A stretch of 64,000 nucleotides of DNA, taken from the NCBI GenBank assembly GCA_029891345.1, contig CM057009.1, positions 93,729,416-93,793,415 on the forward strand, written 5' to 3'. Positions 12,218-22,589 of the stretch are shown here, one piece after another. Source of the DNA: Dryococelus australis. Taxonomy: Eukaryota > Arthropoda > Insecta > Phasmatodea > Phasmatidae. The notes under the pieces were generated by a model that was not told the DNA's origin, ran no database searches, and worked only from the letters and a program-made list of their open reading frames with translations. The position numbers and the translations under genes were made by a program. Positions within the stretch are counted from its first letter, which is position 1. Every line of letters begins with the position of its first letter.

Positions 12218-12428
12218 TTTGTGTGTGTAGTTTGTGTGTGTTTTTATGTGCGCGTGTGTGTATGGGTGTGTTCTGTGTGTGCATATGCATGTGTTTATGT
12301 GTGTGTTGCACACATGCACAAGAATGGGTGCACGTGTGCTCATGGGTGGGTGCACTCATTTATTTGTGCTTGTGTGCACATTGTGTGTGTGCACATGCAG
12401 GCAGGCGTGCGTGTGTGTCTATATAAAC
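12218..12428. repeat. GT-rich low-complexity tract
   Basis: Irregular (TG)n mixed with GTGCACATGTG words. The open frames seen across it in several phases are repeat artefacts. Confidence 0.85.
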
Positions 12429-13870
12429 ACAGTCATCTGACAAAAAGTTTGGAATAAACATAAAGAAAGCAAACACGTTTGGAATATACAGTGAACACAC
12501 ATCCCAAAAATGCATGTACCGATAAACTGTATCCACAGTTAATTTTCAATATTGTGAAAATCAGAAGACGTGGTTTTGAATGGTTAATTATTAAAAGACC
12601 GTGAAAAATAAATTTGAATTGCCTAATTTATATATTTCTGTTTCAAAATTGCAGTTTTTTTTTGTAATGAAATTAATTACTTTAAAAGACGGGCATTTTC
12701 CTTATGTGTAAGGTGTCACCAATATGATGTGTTATTTCACCCCTCCCACCACTTTCCCTTCTCCATCATGCTCGTCATGAACACCCTGCCCAATTGATAA
12801 TCTCTCCACACTCTCTCAGATGATTGAGTGCATGCAGGACATTCAAAATTTGCCTTGCATTCAGGGTCATGTTATTTAAATTTTCAGAATGTTAGCTTGC
12901 ATTTGTTGTCAGATTACAATCAGTAATATATGGTATAATGAGACATTGTATTCTTTATTTAAAATAGTTGAGATGAATTGTTTTTAAATATATTATTTTA
13001 CAGTTATACTAATACAGTAATACTTTTTCAATAATTTCCCTATTTTATAGTATTTATTAGAAACTTTATTCATAGCTAATCTCTCATTATACTCAAAATG
13101 AAGTATAATAAGGTCAGAAATTATATTTTATTAATGCACGTGTCAAAACCCTCCTTACTGAAAACCTGCATGTACGGAAATTTTTTGACAATCTCCTGAA
13201 AAACATTAGATAGGGAGTCCACTGTACATAAAAGAAAGCATAGCAGTTAGACTTTACCAATGGTACAGATACAAAACATGCAATTCAAAGTGTTTCTAAC
13301 TAAAAAAAAATGTTTACAATATCACAGACAAACACTAAAGAACAACAAAATTAACGTAATTGTGTCTCTTACAATGGAGGGTTTCTTTCTTCCCACTGTA
13401 GATTAGTTTAGTGTATGGCCTTCATATGCATTGTACAGGTCCTTATCTCGCCGTGGAATGTTTGTAATCAGTGTCTTGATGTCATCTTCCGGAGAAGGTC
13501 CTATTCCATCTGGGCATCTCTTAAGAGAACTGGAATTGTTTCTTGTGGTTGTGGACAATTATAAACTGCTGTTTTCAACTGGTCCCAGGTTTGTTTAATG
13601 CATTACAGTGCATTCCCTAGCCATAGTTTCTCAGGGGACTGACAATAATTTCAGTACATGTGGACTTTCAATGAGTGTGGTCTTGAAATGCAGTTAAATC
13701 AAAAATGGGACCACAGAATGTGTTCCATTAATGCAGACTTTCAATCCATCCGGGTTCAATGCCTAGAGGTCCTACTGTAGTGCGCTCTCTGTTGATCACA
13801 AAATAACTAGATAACTTCTACCATCCAAACTGCCTTATTGCACAATATTCCAAACTATTTGTGGGTTGTG
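12429..13870. other. Intronic AT-rich DNA with worn repeat traces
   Basis: No exon is supported. Two GC-balanced stretches (12715-12870 and 13370-13800) look like decayed repeat DNA. The phrase AGGGAGTCCACTGTAC at 13213-13228 and GAGGTCCTACTGTAG near 13767 resemble pogo/Tigger-type transposon ends (CAGTGGACTCCC inward), but I found no matching partner end or transposase. Confidence 0.3.
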
Positions 13871-13877
13871 TGTGTCT

Positions 13878-13990
13878 ATATACAGTAAAAGCTTGATATA
13901 ACGTGGCTATTGGGGGACTTCAGTTAGACCCACGATATAGCTTTCTACGGTATTACGGAAGTGACCAAGTACAGTAGAAAAGAAAGCCGG
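13878..13990 (+). repeat. Possible pogo/Tigger-like transposon end
   Basis: TATACAGTAAAAGCTTGATA followed by TAACGTGG is of the form CAGT(A/G)AAACCTNGNTATAACG seen at the ends of pogo-type elements. The complementary end was not found, so this is a fragment at best. Confidence 0.3.
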
Positions 13991-14149
13991 TGATCTAATG
14001 GGGCATGGCACCTATCTGTCAAACACAGGGCAAATGTTGTTATTTACAGCCGTAACTCGTGAAACGTTTAGCCACTTCCTATGGAAACTTTATTTTTTTT
14101 ATCTGCATTACTGGACTTGACAGCACCCAAGGGAGGGAAAGAGAAGAAG

Positions 14150-16009
14150 AGAAATGTGCAGAAATGAAGGGGATGATATGCATTTGACGCGTGTCGCTTG
14201 TACCACTATTAAATACAATTACAACTCATCTCACTTCAACCCCAGTATACCTACTGCTAACCACATCAGAGTCAACTCCCGTGCCAAGCCGTGCGCAGCG
14301 GATCATGCCAGTTTTTCCATCCAGTTCTTCAAGCTCGCTCCACCACTTCCAGTGCTGGGGCCTCCAACTACTGCGATATCTTCAACAGCCCTCCAGAGGC
14401 TGCCACCAACAGCTCAACAGTCTTCAGCAGCTACCAGAGGCTGCCAGCCTTGCCTCTACTGTTAGAGTTCTGCAGCACCTACGACCAGACGCTCCAGTGA
14501 CATCAATCAACAACAGTCATCAGAAGCTCTTCATTGATAACTAGAGACATTCCAGAACACCAACCTTCACAGTCTCTTATAGATACCTCGATTTCTAGAT
14601 AGTTCGTTTTTATATTAATTCAACAGTTTTTACTAACTTTCCCAAGTCACCTAGGAACAGGTACCTACACCTGGCTAACGTAGGTTACTTCCAGCCACCC
14701 GTCTGCTTGGCAGGAGCTAGCACAAGCCACTGTATTTACTAAGCAATTAATAAACACAGCTTCGTTTCTTGCAACTGCGTAGGGGCGAAGTGTCCATGGA
14801 AGCAGTGTAAGCATTGCTTCCCCTTTAATTTCAGTCTGTCTCATTTCTAGAGTGCTTCCATGTCAGCTGGTAGGAGAACATAGAGTAGTGCACTACTAAC
14901 CGGGGACAGAAGATTTTATTACAAACTAGCTGCTACTGGAGTCTTCCCTTCAGGAGGCCCCAGTCTGATACACGCCCATTAGACGGCCATCTACTATATT
15001 CCCACCGAGCACCCAGGTGCTGGAGGAATAGAATAGAGGAGCCCCAACCACTCGGAATACTTTTCAACCCAGGAGAGAAAGTACGCCAGAGTTGTATTCC
15101 TACTGAGCATCTAGGTGCTTGCAGAAATATTTGCTCAAATGCTACGCCTAGCCTTGGCTGAGAAAACACACCCAGTAATAGCAGTGGTGGCCCCCACAGC
15201 TCCAACGCCTCTGATCTGCCCGCTAGAGTGGGGGATCTTCTGAGGCACTGAGCGTGTGCTACAAGCTGTTACTGGGCAGAACCTATTCTAGGGTTTCTTA
15301 TCATGTCCGTGGTGCTCGATCTGCTGTTCTCAGCAACCATTTCTACTCTATGCCATATTAGGTGAGGCACGGCGCAAGGAGGAAGGAGCAAAGGATTGCT
15401 GATCTTGCTGCCAAGCAGCGGATTGGTTTAGCTCCCCCTACAGTGGAACGACAAGCGGAACAAGACCACGCCGTCTTATTGAGGCCATTGGATAAACCTT
15501 CATCGCCAGTGTGTGTGTATACTATTGTCTCTCCCCCTACTCGTACACACTCTGATTTCCACCCTGTCCTGAGTGGTGTGGTGAACAAGACAGAGGGACG
15601 TCTTGGAATCTCCAACACCACCTTTTGGAGTTCAGCTGCAGCAAGGTGGAACCATGAGTTTCGTGTTGTCGAGCCTAGTGCCCTCGCTGCTGCCCTGACT
15701 GACTACACCAGCATCAACCATCTACAGCCAGCCACCACTCGCCATCAAGATGTCAGTAAGTCAAGTAACCCTAACACCTCACACCTCGCCAATGGTAACT
15801 AAGAATGTAGTCAGTAAGAGGGCACATAAACATAAGAGACTAGTCACCAAAAACCTAGAGAACATTGTTGCTCTGCGCAAGTCTACATGCCCTATCTCCA
15901 TATCCAGCCGGAAGCGATCCCTGCCGAAAACCCTAGATGTGCCTCTGACCTAAGCGCAACTAAAGCCACGATGACCGTGTCTGAACCTTAGATAACCAGA
16001 CACATGTCA
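14150..16009 (+). repeat. 5' LTR (~1.86 kb) of the 14-29 kb LTR element
   Basis: Matches the later pieces 21640-22589 and 28296-29463 along nearly its whole length. Shared landmarks are CACTATTAAATA near 14203 and 21711, the CTCCACCACTTCCAGTGCTG block near 14336 and 22090, and the CATTTCTAGAG block near 14842 and 28298. It ends ..CACATGTCA, ten bases before the primer-binding site. Such a length is long for gypsy-type LTRs. It includes an open frame at 15362-15802 (146 residues, with TEGRLGISN and WSSAAARWN) that is partly preserved in the other LTR; I recognise no domain in it. Confidence 0.7.
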
Positions 16010-16019
16010 AGTGACTTTC

Positions 16020-16036
16020 TGGCCCCAACGTGGGGC
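16020..16036 (+). promoter_or_regulatory. Primer-binding site, tRNA-Lys type
   Basis: TGGCCCCAACGTGGGGC is one base short of the known tRNA-Lys(1,2) binding site TGGCGCCCAACGTGGGGC. Its place, ten bases after the LTR end, is right for priming minus-strand DNA synthesis. It fixes the 5' LTR end. Confidence 0.7.
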
Positions 16037-16140
16037 ATCCTACTAAGTAAATGTTAGTTAAGTGAAAGGCGGAACTAGGTTACCCGACCCAGAGACCTAA
16101 GAGTCAACCGGGATAACCCAGCTGGAGTCCAGTAAAAACC

Positions 16141-16550
16141 TTGTGGCGCCCAAAAGCCATAGACATGTTAACTTCCGAGATCAATACCACCTCAGGCATA
16201 GGCTATGACTCTGAACGAGACATACAAGACCCAAAGTGTAGCCATACCGAATGCCCAGGTATCGTCTCACTGTGGATAGAATGCACCTATTGCTCGAAGA
16301 TCCTCCACCACGTATGCCTAGGCTCCCCAGGCAAGGTCCGGGATACAGAAGGCCTTGAATACAGGTGCAAACTCTGTCGCCAACAACCAACCAGTTCTTG
16401 TAACGAAATTACTTCTCCCAGGCAAGGCATAAACTGTATCCGATGCACCACGTGCAGCGAACCATACCATCACCTATGCATAGGATGACCCGATGAGCGC
16501 ATCTCTATGCCAGGGATGGTCTATCAATGTGAGAGATGCCAGAGGTAACA
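16141..16550 (+). pseudogene. Gag N-terminal part with PHD-type zinc finger(s), fossil
   Basis: The open frame at 16141-16488 contains a complete PHD pattern between 16235 and 16380: CSHTEC, then CTYC, then a His..Cys pair in SKILHHVC, then CKLC, in Cys4-His-Cys3 order with normal spacings. A second Cys/His cluster follows at about 16430-16545 (CIRCTTC, YHHLC). From family knowledge PHD fingers often bind histone H3 tails; that this one guided the element to chromatin is inference. Position, directly after the primer-binding site and before the gag core, makes it part of gag or a leader protein. A fossil; not functional. Confidence 0.65.
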
Positions 16551-16599
16551 CGTCTCCGACTCCCACCGATCAAAGCCATATCAGATTTATATACAACCC

Positions 16600-17290
16600 G
16601 GGATAGCACACGGCCACCTGGCAACCGAAAAAGACGATGATATTCAGATCACCGATTTCGCATGCCGACCACACAAGGACCCGGTGGCCTTCACACAAGA
16701 GTGTGAAAAGGAGTTCCGGGATACCAATTTACCAACGAAGCAATGGGTAGACAGAACCCAGCTACACCTGAAAGGCTTACCGTTAATGTGGTGGGAGCGA
16801 TACAGCGAGTCCCTCATGGACTAGAAGCAGTTCAACAACCGCATCACATCCGAGCTCACTGACGAGGAGATGTTAGCGCAGTTGACGACCCATTTTTATA
16901 GCCAGACCCAGGTACCAGAAGACCAGGCCGAAATATTACCAGTCGCAAGGAGCAGATGTTTCGACGCGTATTCACTGGGTTTCCGGAAGCAACAGCTATC
17001 CGATTGATTAGCAGGATGCTACTGCCTAGCCTGAGGAATGTCCTCCCTTTACTGCTAAACCCACAACTATAGATGAATTACTTGAACGTACACGGGAAGC
17101 CGAGCAGAATTTCGTGGCGCAGGCAAGTTTTGAAAAACATCAACCGGTAAAAACCCCGTAGCCACGAGCCCCACCAGTCGAATCACCCAGGAATGCGTCC
17201 ACTACTCCATCACGCACGACATTCATACCAAATTGTTGGTTTTGCCCGGAGAGCCACTGGAATAAAAATTGCCCTCGCAAACCAGCTGGG
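16600..17290 (+). pseudogene. Gag core and CCHC zinc knuckle, fossil
   Basis: The translated DNA has the look of a retrotransposon gag core: phrases LHLKGLPLMWWERYSES and ELTDEEMLAQLTTHFY, with the WW/ERY pattern common in gypsy gags. A zinc knuckle CWFCPESHWNKNC (C-x2-C-x3-H-x4-C, one residue short of standard spacing) sits at about 17233-17275, where nucleocapsid is expected. It binds RNA in intact relatives. Broken. Confidence 0.65.
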
Positions 17291-17439
17291 CCAGTGATTC
17301 CACCTAGCAAGTTTGATCGAACGCCGTGGCAGACAACGGTGAGGCCCACAGAGAAACCGACTCCCACTACTAATGTGGGAAACACCACTGCCGGGGTGCA
17401 AAGAGGGCCGCGACCACCGGTCTACAAGGGCCCATCATC

Positions 17440-17860
17440 CAGGGCTTAAGTGAGGAATCGTCAGTCCCCACAGCCACACATATAGAGGTAAAAATAAACA
17501 GCAGGAGAGTGCTCGCCCAACTAGACTCTGCAGGAACTGGTAACTTTATCAGAAGCACTCTACTAACTCTGAGGCAGTTATCGGAAATACGACCCTAAAC
17601 CAGGACAGTGTGTATTGCGCAACCTGATGCAACCCTGTGTGTAGATGACCAAATTATCTTAACGGTAAATCTACATCGCATCTGGACACCCACAGAGTTA
17701 ATAGTATCCACCTCCCTGTCAGGATCTAAGATACTCGGATGCCCGTGGCTTCGTAAAAACCAATGCATAGTTGATCAAGGGCAGATCTGTGTGCATGTAG
17801 GAAAAACGAACCGAGTGATAATAAACTGGAACCGTAGCCAAGACAACATTGGACCTATGC
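17440..17860 (+). pseudogene. Retroelement aspartic protease region, fossil
   Basis: Shows the active-site phrase RVLAQLDSAGTGNF near 17505-17550 (D-S-A-G in place of the usual D-T/S-G-A) and, further on, the flap/C-terminal phrase SKILGCPWLRKN near 17725-17760, which matches the ILG..WL motif of gypsy-type proteases. In live relatives it cuts the Gag-Pol polyprotein. Broken. Confidence 0.65.
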
Positions 17861-18039
17861 CCATCGATCATATGCGACTAAACAAGAAACCCAAAGTTAA
17901 CAAACTCAAGTCAGTACTGAATGACCTACCAGAAACCCTGTCTCATCTCCAAACATTGGAGGATAAAGCCGAGGAGTAAGAGGAGGAGAAGATACCCCCC
18001 CTCCAAACTCCTTAGATCAAAGGAAGTCTGGAAGAACGA

Positions 18040-19250
18040 ATCCGCCTCCTCCAGTTACAAATCACCTGTCATCAGGTCATGTTCAGCCAGCAGGAGGACC
18101 CCGACATACGCCGTCTGTTACGAGAACAGCCACAGCTCTTCGAAGTAAGGGATGCCGTGTGGACACGTAGCGGTCAACCCAACGCACATTGGAAAATCTG
18201 AGTTCCACAAACTGTGCCGACATCTGCCGGCACCACCACGACCTCCCTTAAGCTGGACACCTGGATACTCGAGAAACCCTTTTGGACATCAGGATTCGAT
18301 ATAGCTGGGACAGGATAAGCTGCAATGTCCGGCAGTATGTCAGCAACTGCGTTACGTGCTGCCGTGGTAAAGCCTACCTGGTTCCCCCTCTTACTGCAAG
18401 ACCAAGGAGACCCAAGATGGTGTGGACACATATAGCCGCCAATCTGATGGGGCCATACCCACGTAGCACAGGGGAACCGCTACCTACTGGTAGTTATCTT
18501 CCTGTTCTCCAAGTGGGTAGAAGCATTCCCTCTACCCAGCCACGAAACCACCCCAATCGTGTGAAAGATGGAACCAGAAATATTTGTACGATGGGGATAC
18601 AAGAAGGCCATATTGACTCACAATGGCACTCAGTTCACGAGTCGCCAATGGCAGTCAGCATGCCAGGGGTAGGGAGTCGAAAAGTGGACTACTCCTCCGT
18701 ACCACCCTCAGGCCAACCCGACTGAGTGAAGGAACCAAGAAATCAAGAAGTGCCTTCGCAATAGTGTGGTAAACGACCACCTTCACTGGAATAAAGATAT
18801 CCCAACCATTTTGTTCTCCCTGCGTCATCGAACCAACAAAACAGTCGACACTAGCCCCAGCATACTCCTCCCGGGACAGACACTGTGCCAACCAGGTGAC
18901 TGACTGTCAGTTGGGAAAGGGAATCTACCAACATGCCTCAGTCAGAGGACATCCAGTTAACCACACTAGCCTGTACTACCACTGCCTAGAAGGCTCAGGA
19001 TGTGTGTATCCGCAAGAAGTACCCATAACCTAAGACAGGGGTACACGAGTTCAACGTAGGTGAAGCCCTATTACTCAGGATGCATCCCCTTAGCAAGGCC
19101 AGCAACCAGTTCAGCGCTAGCCTCGCTGACAAAAATGGGATGGACCGTATCACATTCTCTGCAAAAGAGACAGCATCTACTGGGCCGAAGACATGCGAGG
19201 ACGGATCCGGAAGATCATTTGAGGCCAAATACGACCGTTTCCAGGGGAAA
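18040..19250 (+). pseudogene. Retroelement integrase region, fossil
   Basis: Recognisable blocks in order: a Cys/His region near 18300-18370 (NCVTC); a core with YLLVVIFLFSKWVEAFPL near 18480-18530; TPPYHPQANPTE near 18690-18725; SLRHRTNKTVDTSPS near 18815-18865; and the C-terminal HPLSKASNQFSA near 19082-19120. These follow the Ty3/gypsy integrase order (zinc-binding domain, DDE core, C-terminal DNA-binding part). The C-terminal phrase is shared with the minus-strand fragment at 2300-3830. Broken, many breaks. Confidence 0.75.
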
Positions 19251-20640
19251 TGCTACTAATTGAGTACGACGATGCCGAAGGAGGAACACCAGGTCATTTC
19301 AACGGTATGGATGAACCACCACCCAGGAGAGCAACGCCACAAATTGAGCCAGGGCTGGCGAAGAGGATTGAGGCGAGGCCAATCGATACAGACAGGACAC
19401 CCAGTTATGTACCACCATGGAGGCCAGATATAAGAACACAACGAGGCACAGTTAGCGTAAGTTCACTGCCCTCGACGCCACGCAGCTATGCTGACAAAGT
19501 TACAGCCTGATGCGACAGAGCGATCCCTAGCGGCTTTGAAGTGTCATGGCGGAGTCCCCAAGATGGAGAGAACCGTCAGACACCCCGTTGATCAAGCAGC
19601 ATCAGCAAAAGGTCAGAAGCACCATCAGTGAGGGGAGTAGAACCAACCCGAGCGCCTACCCCTCCACCTAGTACAACTCCACAGCCCGAGATCAAGGTTG
19701 TTACACCTTATACGAAGGCGATCTCAAGCTTCGAGGAGGAAGTGCTACCAGTCACTAGACCACTGGACAAAGAACTCATAGTGAGCCCACAACCATCGGC
19801 GCCATTGAGGACGAGAGGCCTGTTCTGCCTCTCGCTCAACCGGCCACCGATACAGAAGGCATTGAGACCATTGATGCCTCCTACTACCCGACACCTGGTG
19901 AAACTCCCACAGTCGAGGTTGAGACCCCTCTCCCTCACACTGCCTCGCCACATGACCTGGACGTCGAGACTGTTGCCGCCTCCAACTACCCGGCCCTACG
20001 ATGAGATGCACCACCCATAGCCAAAGTCGAGCGCGGTGATCCACAGCTCCCTTGCGCTGCCACGGTGGGCATCGAGACCATCAATGCCTTCTACTACCTG
20101 ACACTTGGTGCACCACCCACAGTCGAGGTCAAGACTCCTCTCCATCGCACTGCTTTGCCACCGGACCTTGATGTCGAGACCGGCGATCCCTCCAGCGACC
20201 CGGCCCCACAACGAGATGCATCTGCAGGCAAGGTAGAGAGCGGTCCCGCACCAGCAGAGAAACGTCCTGCCCTACGGGTAGGAACCCATGCAGTCGAGGT
20301 GCAGGACCCTCAGGTGTCACTCCCCTGCACTGCCACAACTTCCCTTGTAGCTGTGCTGCCCTCACCATAAGTTCTGGCAGAAGCAGACGCCATGACACCT
20401 CGTGCTGAACCACGATGCCTGATGCCACCTCGTGCAGCCAAGGCCGACTCAACACCTGGCCGATACCGGGAGTCACCATAGCGACCCACAATGAGGTACA
20501 CATGACTGTACCCACTGCACGCTGAACTACGTTCCAGAGGAAGGCCAGCCAAAGCCGCACACGCAGAACACAAGTAAGTGAAATGCAACAAAAGTTGAAT
20601 ACACACGTAGTCGTAAACCACTACGTCAGAACAGGACTCG
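19250..20640 (+). repeat. Post-integrase Pro/Thr-rich region with ~210-bp tandem repeat
   Basis: After the integrase the DNA stays GC-rich and would encode Pro/Thr/Glu-rich, disordered sequence. The unit starting ATTGAGACCATTGATGCC at 19861 recurs as ATCGAGACCATCAATGCC at 20071, a period of about 210 bases, and shared words such as ACAGTCGAGGT and CTTGATGTCGAGAC/CTGGACGTCGAGAC continue through both. A partial third unit near 20285 shares GCAGTCGAGGTGCAGGAC. No env-like membrane protein is recognised. Function unknown. Confidence 0.6.
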
Positions 20641-21640
20641 TTACAGACCTGTAACCAGTAGTGACATTTAATCTAGCCAACCAGTCAAAGACAGTGAGAT
20701 AGGCTCACCACAGTGCTGATAATATCTACGAACGTATCGAGTATAGACGCTCACTACAGTGCCCGTAGTAAGTGAAGACAGAGACTTCCATAAAATATAT
20801 GTTTGAATTAGCCTATGATTAAAAAGGACTTTTAGATAATTTATATTTTTATATAATGATATAACTATGAGTTTTCAAAGTGTATTTTTGAAGATCGCCT
20901 ACAAGAAGAATGCCGTTTTGCAGGAATGTGTCTTTAAACTGTACTTTTATTTGCTCATATTTTTCTAGTGTTCTTGTATGTTTGCAATATCTTGTGCACC
21001 ACCACAGAATCAAACCAGAACTCTGAGCCACAGAGTTCCCATGAACTCACTATGGTGAAACCAGGTGCAAGATAAATTCCATTTCTTAAAGTGTTTTGTG
21101 TGTGTGTTTGTTTAAAGTGTCCTCCATGCCCCAATTACCATGATTTTATGCATGTTTTATTCAAGGGTACTCGCATTGTGTCGTCTAGCCTGTCAGCCCA
21201 GGTGTTGGAAGGCCCGAGGTTGGGGAACCCTCAACCTGTCACACATAACTATTCAGCTTGCTGTAAGACCCACAGGTTAACCCAGAAAAATTTTCCTTTA
21301 CTTTCATAAACACTGTAGCAAACTCCGGGATAGTTAATGACGTTTGCCCCGCCTTCCACGAGTAAGGCTTGAACATACTTTTTATTCTCCCTCATCTTAC
21401 ACATGTCGCAATTTTTATGTGTTTTTATTCCAGGTTTTGTGTATATATATGCTTGTAAATAACCACAACGATATGTTGACTTTTTGTGGCAACATGCAAT
21501 AAATAAAGTAGGTCGGTTGGACACCTGGTACGCTGTGTCAGTCCAGTCCTGACACTAATCCTCACCACAGGGGGGAAAATCCATTTTCTTCTTCTCTTCC
21601 AGACTCCTGTCTAGAACTTCAAGTTGAGGGGGCCTATGCC
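20641..21640 (+). other. 3' untranslated part of the LTR element, nothing recognised
   Basis: AT-richer DNA with no coding signal between the repeat region and the 3' LTR. A purine run AGGGGGGAAAA at 21568-21578 and GAAGGGGGGTG at 21679-21689 are candidates for the polypurine tract at the LTR start. Confidence 0.4.
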
Positions 21641-22589
21641 TTTCTTCCCCGAACCTTCACGATGAGTCTTCATCGCAACGAAGGGGGGTGAATTGACACG
21701 TGCCGCTTATACCACTATTAAATACGATTATGACTCATCTCACTTCAAACCCATCCTACCTACTGCTAACCACGTGAGAGTCAAACCCTGCTCCAACCCG
21801 TACACTGACATGGCCTGCCACATTCCTGGAGGGCAGCCGGACATGTGGATACGAGAGGTTGCGCAAGCAAGCAGCCCCCCTTCCCCTCCACTGCGCTGAG
21901 AGCCTACAAGCCGTCAGCCACCTCAGATCATGGCCGAGTGCCACCGAAGATACGTGAAGGCCGAGAGATGACTAGAGGGTTGTTACCCCCCCCTCCCACC
22001 CAGCAGCCCCCATGACACCTGCAACCCTGTCTACATAAGTCCGTGCGCTGCAGACCACGCTAGTTGTTCCATCCAGTTCTTTGAGGTCGCTCCACCACTT
22101 CCAGTGCTGGGGCCTCCAACTACTGCAATATCTTCAGCAGCCCTCCAGAGGCTGCCACCAACAGTTCAACAGTCTCAAGCAGCCACCAGAGGCTGCCAGC
22201 CATGCCACCACCGTTAGAGCTCTGCAGCACCCGCGACCAGACGCTTTTTTGACGTCAATCGTCAACAGTTACCAGAAGCTCTTAATTGGTAACTAGAGAC
22301 ATTCCACACACCAACCTTCACCGTCTCTTATAGACACCCCACTTTCTAGATAGTTCATTTTTATATTAATTAATCTTTGACAGTTTTTATTAACTTTCCC
22401 AATTAGCCTAGGACCAGGTCACCTACACCTGGCTAATATAGGTTACTTTCAGCCACCCGTCTGCTTGATAGGAGCTAGCACGAGTCACTGTGTTTACTAA
22501 GCAATTAATAAACACAGCTTTGTTTCTTTCGATTGCGCAGGGACGAAGAGTCAATGGAAGCATTGCTTCCCCTTTAATTTCAGTCTGTC
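21640..22589 (+). repeat. 3' LTR, left piece
   Basis: Aligns with 14150-14840 of the 5' LTR and stops at TTTCAGTCTGTC, after which the sequence is unrelated. It contains an extra stretch (about 21790-22040) absent from the 5' copy, so the two LTRs also differ in length. Confidence 0.65.
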
